Shown: piece by piece, positions 1 to 6,806 of the stretch
How the letters are laid out: the number at the start of each line of letters is the position of its first letter
How positions within the stretch are numbered: position 1 is the first letter of the stretch
Source: a virus
IMG/VR virus record: IMGVR_UViG_3300000117_000236
Span: 1 to 24,584 of that record
Strand: one strand, 5' to 3'
Length of the DNA stretch: 24,584 nucleotides
Notes under the pieces: generated by a model
The model's database searches: none
The model's input: only the letters and a program-made list of their open reading frames with translations
Told to the model about the DNA's origin: nothing
Program-made: the position numbers and the translations under genes

Positions 1-1
1 A

Positions 2-262
2 ACAACATGTACTGTTAAATTATTTAATACTGTAGCTTCTCTTGCAAGTTCAAACTATGATTCAAATACAGGAACAACAAAAGCCTTGGTGGCCAGTTCA
101 GGTAATATAACATTGAATGGTAATAGATGGAAACACTATAATGTTTCTAATTTGAATGTCACATTAGAAGAAGGCCAGTATGTACTTCCAAGAATTACAA
201 TGGGTGAAGATTTAAACAACTTAAGAGGACAATTCACAATAAAATATAAGAGGATAAAATAA
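2..262 (+). CDS. C-terminal part of a phage structural protein (5' end outside window)
   Basis: An open frame enters from the left edge and runs 86 codons to a TAA at 260-262, which overlaps the next start as TAATG. The peptide is rich in Thr, Asn, Ser and Gly with alternating hydrophobic residues, and ends in a basic tail (FTIKYKRIK). This composition fits a beta-structured virion protein such as a fibre or baseplate appendage. No family motif is recognised, so the exact role is unknown. The start-stop overlap suggests translational coupling to the following gene. Confidence 0.6.
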   Translation, partial: TTCTVKLFNTVASLASSNYDSNTGTTKALVASSGNITLNGNRWKHYNVSNLNVTLEEGQYVLPRITMGEDLNNLRGQFTIKYKRIK

Positions 263-756
263 TGGCAATAAGAAAATCAGATGATTTAGCAAATGACTCA
301 GATAGTAGATATAACAATTTACGAGATGCAACAAAGAGAGCAAAAATAACTGAAAGGTTTGATGATACAACACACAATGAACACGTGTCAGATGAAGCTT
401 TGCAGTTTTTAAACAAGAAATTAGATGAGTGCATCGACGCATTAAATACAAACACAACTAAAACAGGTATTACAACTTCACAAGCATCTGCAATAACAGC
501 TAATACAGCAAAGACAGGTATTACAACTAGTCAAGCATCTGCAATCACTGCTAATACGGCTAAAGTAGGAACAACTTCTACAGAGAGAAGTAGGATAGCC
601 GCAAATCATGCAAAAGTTAGTTATGATAAAAATTTATCTAACACTGAAGAAATAGATCTAAAAGCAACCGTTACAGAAAACAGAGGTGCATATACTTTAG
701 TATTTACTATAACTCATGACAGAATAACAAAAACAGCAACATTAGAACTATCTTAA
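262..756 (+). CDS. Repeat-containing phage fibre-like structural protein
   Basis: 164 residues. Residues 67-117 consist of three consecutive 17-residue units of the type KTGITTSQASAITANTA; the third unit is diverged (KVGTTSTERSRIAANHA). Repeats of this style are common in trimeric fibre and appendage proteins of marine phages, where they form elongated helical or coiled-coil rods. The N-terminal 60 residues are charged and probably helical. The last 35 residues (from about 130) look like a short beta-rich tip. The start has an AGAGGA ribosome binding site and overlaps the upstream stop as TAATG. The protein is likely a virion accessory or fibre-associated protein; the specific function is inferred from composition only. 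Confidence 0.55.
   Translation: MAIRKSDDLANDSDSRYNNLRDATKRAKITERFDDTTHNEHVSDEALQFLNKKLDECIDALNTNTTKTGITTSQASAITANTAKTGITTSQASAITANTAKVGTTSTERSRIAANHAKVSYDKNLSNTEEIDLKATVTENRGAYTLVFTITHDRITKTATLELS
460..612 (+). repeat. Three tandem 51-bp coding repeats
   Basis: Units at 460-510, 511-561 and 562-612 encode the 17-residue repeats of the fibre-like protein. The first two are nearly identical and differ mainly at silent positions; the third is diverged. The 51-bp period keeps the frame, so the copy number can change without breaking the gene. Confidence 0.8.
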
Positions 757-767
757 CACTAAAATGA

Positions 768-776
768 TATTTATAT
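768..776 (+). promoter_or_regulatory. TATTTATAT late-promoter-like motif, copy 1
   Basis: TATTTATAT in the 25-base gap upstream of the nucleotidyltransferase-ligase gene. It ends only five bases before the ATG at 782, leaving no room for a ribosome binding site if it is a -10 type element. It is one of 12 copies in the window. Confidence 0.55.
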
Positions 777-781
777 AGTAT

Positions 782-3100
782 ATGGATAAATTAACAAAAC
801 ATTTAGTAGATGGTTTAATACCTGAAAACTTGCAAATAAAAACTGTAGTCGCAATCTATCCAGGCCGATTTCAGCCTATGGGTGCGCATCACGCAAAAAC
901 ATATAAATGGCTTAAATCAAGGTTTAAAAATGCATATGTAGCCACAAGTGGAAAAGTTGATTTACCAAAATCTCCATTTTCATTTGCAGAAAAGAAAAAA
1001 ATAATAAAGTCTCACGGAATATCAAAAATTGTACAGGTTAAAAATCCATATAAAGCAGAAGAAATATTAAAAAAATACGACCCAAAAACAACAGCTGCAG
1101 TATTTATGGTAGGTTCAAAGGACGCAGGACGACTAAAAGGAAAGTTTTTTCAAGACTGGAAAGGAAAGGCAGAGGTTGGATATAAGGATGGCGCATATCT
1201 TATAATTGCTCCTCATGTTTCAATGAATGTAAGTGGATATGGTGAAATGAGTGGCACTGCAATTCGCAAGGCTTTAGGAGACTCAGAGCTAAATAAAAAA
1301 GAAAAGCAAAAAATATTCAAACAGATATTCGGTCATATAAAGAACTACAACATGGTTGTTAGTAAACTAGAACAGCTTAATGAATCTATATTAGAATTCT
1401 GTACAAAGGTTAACTTTTTAGAATTAATATCAGAGGCAAATTCTACTGCAACAACAGGTGGAGATGTTGATGACGGACCTCCAACATATTTTATAAATAC
1501 CCTCGGATATGAAAAAAATGGCAAAAAGTTTGCAGAGATGGTTGGATATGAAGTACTTAATTACATTATAGGTGACGGTTCAAGTGTTTTAGACCTAGCA
1601 TCAGATAAAGGGGTAGTAGATTATAATCAAGGTGTAACATATTTTCCAGCAGGAGTTGCAGGAGCAGATACTGCAACAAATCCACAAAACTATAAAGAAA
1701 CAAAGGCATATAAAAATTGGAAATCTAGAATTACAAAAATTGCACAAATAGCTGGAATGAAATTTATAAGTTTTATGGGAGCTGAAGAATCTAAAGACTC
1801 TACCAATGTAAGTGGTAATAAAATAAGTGAACCAATGAAATATGAAAAAAGGCCAACAAATATATCTGAAACATTAAGTAAATGGTTAGTTGATGAAATA
1901 TTACTAACCGAAGGCGGAGCTTATGGCCATATGTCACATCCATTTGATGATAAAGGACTAACATTTGGAGACTTCAAAAAAATTATAAACCTATCTTTAC
2001 AAGGAAATTTAGACCTAGAAAAAGCAGCCACAGAAAAAACTGACGGCCAAAATTTATTTATTAGTTGGAATGGCAAAATGCTAGCCGCTAGAAATACTGG
2101 AGACCTTAAGCGAGGTGGAATGGACTATAAAGCAGTAGCAGCAAAATTTAAAGGTAGAGGTAATATAGAAAAGGCCTTTACCTTTGCAATGAAAGATTTA
2201 GGAAAAGCAATAGGAAGTCTTAATCCTAAACAACAAAAAAAGATATTTGATGATGGTAACAACTGGGTAAATATGGAAATTATGTTTCCAGCTTCTGCAA
2301 ATGTAATTACATATGACGCACCGTACTTACAGTTTCATAATGTTTTACAGTATAAAGATGGAAAGGCTATAGGATCAGTTTCTGATGGAGCTAGAATTTT
2401 AGCTGGAATGATTGCACAAACAAACCAAACTGTTCAGAAAAATTTCTCAATAATAGGTCCTAAAGTATTAAAAATGAACCCACACCAAGATTACTCAATC
2501 AAAAAGCCATATTTTACAGCAAAGCTAAATAAACTTATGAAAAAGTTTAATATGAAAGACTCATCAACGTTTGCAGAATATCATCAAGCATGGTGGGAAG
2601 ATTATGTTGATAAAAATATAAAGGAAATAGATAATAAAACTAAAATGGGATTAGTTAAGCGTTGGGCATTCTTTGATAAATCATTTAGACTTGATAAAAA
2701 AACGTTGCCAAATGAAGAAACACTGAAAAAGGCAAAAGAATTTGACAAACAAAAACATGCAGACCAAGTAAAGAAAAATATGCAACCCTTTGAGACTTTA
2801 TTTTTTGAACTAGGAGCTGAAGTACTTAAAAATGTAGAAGGTTTTTTAGCTGCAAACCCAGATAAGGCAATTCAAAATGTAAGAAAGCAGGTTGCAAAAG
2901 CAATAGGTGATGTTAGAAAAGGTGGAGACCTTAAAAAGCTAAACAGAATGACTCAACAATTAAAAAAGATAGCTTCAATTGGAGGTTTTAAAACTATAAT
3001 TCCAAGTGAAGGCCTAGTATTTATATATAAAGGAAACACTTATAAATTAACAGGAGCATTTGCACCAGTAAACCAAATTACTGGTATGATGACGTTCTAA
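782..3100 (+). CDS. Fusion of cytidylyltransferase-like and KxDG ligase-like nucleotidyltransferase domains
   Basis: 772 residues. Residues 20-165 resemble the HxGH nucleotidylyltransferase family (NMN/pantetheine-phosphate/cytidylyl transferases): YPGRFQP at 26-32 and the C-terminal signature MSGTAIR at 156-162. The HxGH motif appears as GAHH (34-37), so its first His is missing. Residues from about 380 to 772 carry signatures of the covalent nucleotidyltransferase (RNA/DNA ligase, capping enzyme) superfamily: KTDG at 419-422 with candidate nucleophile Lys419, an acidic motif NMEIMF at 497-502, and EGLVFIYKG (743-751) followed by YKLTG (754-758), like motifs IV and V. About 240 residues, partly helical, separate the motif III-like and IV-like segments, longer than in minimal ligases. 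The linker at 199-377 holds five sites resembling gp21 protease cuts. There is no visible ribosome binding site. Nucleotide chemistry is likely; the substrate is unknown. Confidence 0.72.
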   Translation: MDKLTKHLVDGLIPENLQIKTVVAIYPGRFQPMGAHHAKTYKWLKSRFKNAYVATSGKVDLPKSPFSFAEKKKIIKSHGISKIVQVKNPYKAEEILKKYDPKTTAAVFMVGSKDAGRLKGKFFQDWKGKAEVGYKDGAYLIIAPHVSMNVSGYGEMSGTAIRKALGDSELNKKEKQKIFKQIFGHIKNYNMVVSKLEQLNESILEFCTKVNFLELISEANSTATTGGDVDDGPPTYFINTLGYEKNGKKFAEMVGYEVLNYIIGDGSSVLDLASDKGVVDYNQGVTYFPAGVAGADTATNPQNYKETKAYKNWKSRITKIAQIAGMKFISFMGAEESKDSTNVSGNKISEPMKYEKRPTNISETLSKWLVDEILLTEGGAYGHMSHPFDDKGLTFGDFKKIINLSLQGNLDLEKAATEKTDGQNLFISWNGKMLAARNTGDLKRGGMDYKAVAAKFKGRGNIEKAFTFAMKDLGKAIGSLNPKQQKKIFDDGNNWVNMEIMFPASANVITYDAPYLQFHNVLQYKDGKAIGSVSDGARILAGMIAQTNQTVQKNFSIIGPKVLKMNPHQDYSIKKPYFTAKLNKLMKKFNMKDSSTFAEYHQAWWEDYVDKNIKEIDNKTKMGLVKRWAFFDKSFRLDKKTLPNEETLKKAKEFDKQKHADQVKKNMQPFETLFFELGAEVLKNVEGFLAANPDKAIQNVRKQVAKAIGDVRKGGDLKKLNRMTQQLKKIASIGGFKTIIPSEGLVFIYKGNTYKLTGAFAPVNQITGMMTF
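3018..3026 (+). promoter_or_regulatory. TATTTATAT motif inside the ligase-like gene, copy 2
   Basis: The only intragenic copy noticed. It lies within the codons for LVFIYKG near the 3' end of the preceding gene and 88 bases upstream of the zinc-finger gene start at 3115, so it could serve that gene. The peptide it encodes is part of the conserved motif IV region, so chance occurrence is possible. Confidence 0.3.
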
Positions 3101-3114
3101 ATGAGAAAAAGGTT

Positions 3115-3672
3115 ATGAAAAAAGGTATAAGCGAAAGCAAAGTTCAAAGAATGAGAAATATAGTTAAAGGCGACTATACAAAATCCACAAGCACACAGGT
3201 AGGATATACTACTGATGATGTGAAATCTGAAGGAGATGTTTGGGAAGAAGGAAATAAAATTTGGACAATAAAAAATGGAATAAAACAAAATATTTCTAAA
3301 ATGCAAAGTGTTAGGGACATTGTTAATATGCCACTATCATGTCCTAATTGTGGTAAAATTATGAAAGGACAATTTGATAAGCACCATTGGAAAATAAACA
3401 AAAAATGCCTAAGTTGTGTATCTGTGGAAGAAACCAAACTCAGAAATTCAGGAAATTATGAGAAAAAACGAAAAGAGTTATTTAAGCTATCTAAACAATT
3501 AGAAATATCTGATATTGTAGAACAGTTTAATGAGTGGATAGAAAGTAATAATACATTTGTAACTGAAATTGGAGAAGTTGAAGATTGGGAAGGAGGACTA
3601 AATAAGTCAGAATTAAAGGCTAAATTTAAGAAAGAATTACTAGATTGGCAAAAACACTTAGAAGATATGTGA
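3115..3672 (+). CDS. Zinc-finger protein of unknown function
   Basis: 185 residues. A treble-clef-like or ribbon zinc site is suggested by CPNCG (C76, C79) and CLSC (C98, C101), spaced 18 residues apart with two His at 90-91 between them. The N-terminal part (GDYTKSTSTQVGY at 19-31, then GDVWEEGNKIWTIKNGIKQ) resembles small hypothetical proteins I recall from marine T4-like phages. The C-terminal 80 residues are charged and helical. The ATG at 3115 was chosen because the earlier ATG at 3101 runs into a stop after five codons; a weak AAGG lies just upstream. The N-terminus (MKKGISES) includes an I-S-E tripeptide. It follows the ligase-like gene at 14 bases, so the two may be co-expressed. Function unknown. 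Confidence 0.7.
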   Translation: MKKGISESKVQRMRNIVKGDYTKSTSTQVGYTTDDVKSEGDVWEEGNKIWTIKNGIKQNISKMQSVRDIVNMPLSCPNCGKIMKGQFDKHHWKINKKCLSCVSVEETKLRNSGNYEKKRKELFKLSKQLEISDIVEQFNEWIESNNTFVTEIGEVEDWEGGLNKSELKAKFKKELLDWQKHLEDM

Positions 3673-3691
3673 TACTATTTAACTGAGCTTA

Positions 3692-3700
3692 TATTTATAT
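3692..3700 (+). promoter_or_regulatory. TATTTATAT motif, copy 3
   Basis: TATTTATAT in the 59-base gap after the zinc-finger gene and 31 bases upstream of the next ATG at 3732. An AGGAAAAG ribosome-binding-like sequence lies between motif and start. Confidence 0.55.
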
Positions 3701-3731
3701 GATATAGGTTCAATAATAGGAAAAGAAAAAT

Positions 3732-3986
3732 ATGGCAAGATTAACAAACGAGCATTTACATAGTGATTTAAAGCTTGTAAAAAAAGAGTTAGAATACGTT
3801 AAAGAAAACCAAGAAAGAATGAGAGAAGATCTTTCTATGATTAAGAAAAAACTTCTTAATCCATATGATGGAGCCGTTACTAAGGTTAACCAAAACACTG
3901 CCTTTAGACGAAATGCACAAAAAACTCTATGGTCTATTTGGATAGCACTTATTGGTATAATTACTAAAATGATATTTTGGGATTAA
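3732..3986 (+). CDS. Small coiled-coil protein with C-terminal membrane helix
   Basis: 84 residues. Residues 5-45 form a charged heptad-like helix (LKLVKKELEYVKENQERMRE). After a short linker there is a hydrophobic segment at about 66-82 (LWSIWIALIGIITKMIFW) that can span the membrane. This layout, a coiled coil followed by one C-terminal membrane helix with RRNAQKTLW before it, is like XhlA-type holin accessory proteins and similar phage membrane proteins. It lies two genes before a clear holin, which favours a lysis-related role, but no lysozyme is present in this window. AGGA about 12 bases upstream of the ATG serves as ribosome binding site. Confidence 0.6.
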   Translation: MARLTNEHLHSDLKLVKKELEYVKENQERMREDLSMIKKKLLNPYDGAVTKVNQNTAFRRNAQKTLWSIWIALIGIITKMIFWD

Positions 3987-3988
3987 AA

Positions 3989-4762
3989 ATGAAAAAAGAA
4001 AGACTACACGAAATAATTAGTGAAGAAGTATTAAATATGTTGGAAGTTTCAATGACTAGTAAATTTAAAAAGGCAATTGAAGCTTTACAAAAAGTTCAAC
4101 TTGAACAGCAAAAATTAAGAAAAGCTTTTGTTGCTGAAAAAAATCCAAAAAAGAAAGAAAAACTTAAACAAGACATTATTAAAATGCATAAAATAGTTCA
4201 GAAGGCTGAACTAGAATTTAATCAGGCTATAAAGGTTGAACCTATAGACTTAGATGAAAGCGTACTTGAAGCTAAAAAAATAAAACCACATGGTCTTGGC
4301 TATAGAATGAATGCTAGAAGAGCCGTTGGAGACTTTAAGAAAGGAGAAAACATTGCTGCAGTTAGTAAAAGCGGTAAAGGTAATTTTAAAATTGAAGATA
4401 TAAACGACTTTAAAAAATATCCAACAAAAGACTGGAACTATGCGTATATTGTTAAAGAAGGCATATTAACAGAAGATGTTTGGAAAAGTTTTATTGATGA
4501 CATACCAGGAGGAAAACTTCACACAGCATATAATAGTGAAAAACGAAAAACAGTACAAGCAAGAAAAACAGATAAGGTTTGGGATGATGGTGTTCCTGTA
4601 TTAAAATATATTGCAAGAGCAAGTAAAAAACCATCTCCACTTCCAGCTGGAAAGTTTAAAATTATTGAAGATAATAAATATGGTTGGTGGTACTATCAAG
4701 TTGGAAGAACTTGGTATGGTATACAACAAAAAGACTATGGTACACCACCCTTTGAATACTAA
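3989..4762 (+). CDS. Unknown protein with helical N-terminus and aromatic-rich C-terminal domain
   Basis: 257 residues from the ATG at 3989. An in-frame TTG exists at 3977, but it would overlap the previous gene, and the ATG gives an N-terminus (MKKERLHEIISEEVLNML) like that of other small proteins here. Residues 25-85 are Lys/Glu-rich and probably coiled coil (QLEQQKLRKAF). The C-terminal third is aromatic and beta-rich (GWWYYQVGRTWYGIQQKDYG), possibly an SH3-like or lectin-like fold. L/I-x-E sites resembling gp21 cuts occur near the N-terminus (ISE) and mid-protein (LTE). I recognise no family. It may be a minor virion or internal head protein, by analogy only. Confidence 0.6.
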   Translation: MKKERLHEIISEEVLNMLEVSMTSKFKKAIEALQKVQLEQQKLRKAFVAEKNPKKKEKLKQDIIKMHKIVQKAELEFNQAIKVEPIDLDESVLEAKKIKPHGLGYRMNARRAVGDFKKGENIAAVSKSGKGNFKIEDINDFKKYPTKDWNYAYIVKEGILTEDVWKSFIDDIPGGKLHTAYNSEKRKTVQARKTDKVWDDGVPVLKYIARASKKPSPLPAGKFKIIEDNKYGWWYYQVGRTWYGIQQKDYGTPPFEY

Positions 4763-4780
4763 ATAAAGGAGTAAACAGTT

Positions 4781-5176
4781 ATGAGCATATTAACAAACCT
4801 ATTTTCAGGTGGAGCAGCAGACTTAGTAAAAGGAGTAGGAGGAGTAATTGATAACCTACATACGTCTAAAGAAGAAAAATTAGCAGCTGAACAAAAAATT
4901 AAACAATTAGTATCAGATTACGAAACTAAAATGGAAGCTAACATCACTGATCGATGGAAAGCAGATATGAATAGTGATTCTTGGTTAAGTAAAAATGTAA
5001 GACCTTTGGTCCTTATATTTCTAGTTGTATGTACAGTATTAATGATATTCATCGACGCCGGAACAATCGCATTTGAAGTTGAAGAAAAATGGACAGACCT
5101 ATTACAATTAGTTTTAATAACGGTTATAGGTGCATACTTTGGTGGTAGAAGTTTTGAAAAACGTGCAAAGAAGTAG
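4781..5176 (+). CDS. Three-helix (GTA-type) holin
   Basis: 131 residues. An amphipathic N-terminal segment (residues 1-30, Gly-rich) and a charged helix with EEKLAAEQKIKQL are followed by WLSKNVRPLVLIFLVV, a first membrane helix at about 73-95, and a second at about 103-121 ending in IGAYFGGRSFEK. The combination of SWLSKNVRP, the loop Asp between helices and the GAYFGGRS(x)EK ending is characteristic of the 3TM holin family named from gene transfer agents. Holins permeabilise the inner membrane at the end of infection. A strong AAAGGAG ribosome binding site sits 10 bases before the ATG. A weak hairpin with a T-tract follows the stop, so this may end the transcript that starts at 3692. Confidence 0.85.
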   Translation: MSILTNLFSGGAADLVKGVGGVIDNLHTSKEEKLAAEQKIKQLVSDYETKMEANITDRWKADMNSDSWLSKNVRPLVLIFLVVCTVLMIFIDAGTIAFEVEEKWTDLLQLVLITVIGAYFGGRSFEKRAKK

Positions 5177-5192
5177 CCTTTTTAGGTTTTTT
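5175..5192 (+). terminator. Possible weak intrinsic terminator after the holin gene
   Basis: A short stem (AGCCT pairing with AGGTT, including one G-U pair) with a TTTT loop is followed by a T-rich tract. The stem is only five pairs, so termination would be partial at best. Its position between the holin stop and the next motif copy is where a terminator would be expected. Confidence 0.35.
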
Positions 5193-5207
5193 GTTGTTGT
5201 AAATATA

Positions 5208-5216
5208 TATTTATAT
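5208..5216 (+). promoter_or_regulatory. TATTTATAT motif abutting the terminase start codon, copy 4
   Basis: TATTTATAT within an alternating AT run, ending two bases before the ATG at 5219. If it acts as a -10 element, the transcript would start at or after the start codon. There is no Shine-Dalgarno sequence. Confidence 0.5.
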
Positions 5217-5218
5217 AT

Positions 5219-6796
5219 ATGAGACAAAAACAATCTCTTAAGTCAATAATAAAAAGCGAATATACTAGATGCGCTGCAGACCCTGTGTACTTTATGAAAA
5301 AGTACTGTCAAATTCAGCATCCAACAAGGGGTAGAATACCGTTTCATTTATATCCATTTCAAGAAACTAGTTTAGAAAATTTATCTCTTCATGATTATAA
5401 TATTATACTCAAATCCAGACAGTTAGGTATATCTACACTATCTGCAGGATATTCTCTTTGGCTTATGCTATTTCAAGAAGATAAGAATGTACTTGTAATT
5501 GCAACAAAACAGGAAGTTGCAAAAAATCTTGTAACAAAGGTTAGAGAAATGCATAATTATTTGCCAAGCTGGTTAAAAGGCACCACTACAGAAGATAATA
5601 AACTCTCACTAAGATTCAAAAATGGTTCACAAATCAAAGCAGTTTCTAGTTCTGGAGATGCAGGTAGATCAGAAGCACTATCATTACTAGTAATTGATGA
5701 AGCCGCATTTATTGATAAAATTGACGAAATATGGGCATCCGCTCAACAAACACTTGCAACTGGTGGTAAAGCAATAATACTTTCTACACCAAATGGAACT
5801 GGTAATTTCTTTCACAAAACCTGGGTAGCAGCTGAAGAGGGTAGAAATAAATTTAATACTATTAGACTTCATTGGTCATTGCACCCAGAAAGAGACCAAC
5901 TATGGAGAAATGAACAAGAACAATTACTTGGTGTTAAAATGGCCGCTCAAGAATGTGACTGTGACTTTATTTCTTCTGGTAATACAGTAATTGAAGGACA
6001 AACTGTACAATGGTATAAAGATACATATATGCAAAATCCTGTAGAACGAAGAGGCAGAGATGGAGAATATTGGGTATGGGAATATGCAGACTACTCTAAA
6101 GATTATATGGTAGTTGCTGACGTCGCTAGAGGTGATGGAAGTGATTATTCTTCTTTTCAAGTTATAGACATTGACAACATTACACAAGTTGCAGAATTTA
6201 GAGGACAATTAACTCCAAAGGATTTTGGTAATATGTTGGTAACAGTCGCAACAGAATATAATGAAGCTTTACTCGTTATTGAAAATGCGAGTGTAGGTTT
6301 TGGCGCAATTCAAAGTGCAATCGATAGACAATATAAAAACCTATATTATACATATAGACAAGATGGCATTACAGATGCTACAACACAAATTTCAAAAGGT
6401 TATGATTTAAAGGATAAAAGTCAAATGACTCCAGGTTTTACAACATCTAGTAAAACCAGACCACTTTTAATTTCGAAACTTGATATTTATTTTAGAGAAA
6501 GATCGCTAATCGTCAGGTCAACACGACTGTTAGATGAATTGGCTGTCTTTATTTGGAAAGGACATAGAGCAGAAGCGCAAAGAGGATACAATGATGACCT
6601 AGTTATGGCATTATCTATTGGTCTTTGGGTTAGAGATACTGCACTCAAGCTTAGAAGCGATGGTATAAATTTAAGTAAAAATGCCATCGACAATATAGGT
6701 AGAAGTGATGGAATGTATACACAGAATGATACCCATAAAGATTGGAAATGGGACACTCCAAATGGTGGAGAAGATTTGACGTGGTTAATTAAATAG
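5219..6796 (+). CDS. 17: Terminase large subunit gp17
   Basis: 525 residues; the packaging motor ATPase and headful nuclease of T4-like phages. The N-terminus has the conserved YFMKKYCQIQHPTRGRIPF-type segment (residues 24-42), supporting the start at 5219 although no ribosome binding site is visible. The ATPase domain has a deviant Walker A, KSRQLGIST (65-73), Walker B LLVIDEA (156-162, D160/E161), and a coupling-like STPNG (189-193). The RNase H-like nuclease domain shows D301 in VVADVARGDGSDYS, E355 in LLVIENAS and D459/D460 in YNDDLVMAL, matching the acidic triad. T4 gp17 is 610 residues; this shorter form lacks extra N-terminal length. gp20 follows at 10 bases. The small subunit gp16 is not recognisable in the window. 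Confidence 0.97.
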   Translation: MRQKQSLKSIIKSEYTRCAADPVYFMKKYCQIQHPTRGRIPFHLYPFQETSLENLSLHDYNIILKSRQLGISTLSAGYSLWLMLFQEDKNVLVIATKQEVAKNLVTKVREMHNYLPSWLKGTTTEDNKLSLRFKNGSQIKAVSSSGDAGRSEALSLLVIDEAAFIDKIDEIWASAQQTLATGGKAIILSTPNGTGNFFHKTWVAAEEGRNKFNTIRLHWSLHPERDQLWRNEQEQLLGVKMAAQECDCDFISSGNTVIEGQTVQWYKDTYMQNPVERRGRDGEYWVWEYADYSKDYMVVADVARGDGSDYSSFQVIDIDNITQVAEFRGQLTPKDFGNMLVTVATEYNEALLVIENASVGFGAIQSAIDRQYKNLYYTYRQDGITDATTQISKGYDLKDKSQMTPGFTTSSKTRPLLISKLDIYFRERSLIVRSTRLLDELAVFIWKGHRAEAQRGYNDDLVMALSIGLWVRDTALKLRSDGINLSKNAIDNIGRSDGMYTQNDTHKDWKWDTPNGGEDLTWLIK

Positions 6797-6806
6797 GGAA
6801 AACAAA

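Noticed and set aside
3977-3988. TTG start for the gene at 3989
   Set aside because: It would lie inside the previous gene; ATG 3989 gives an N-terminus like other proteins here.
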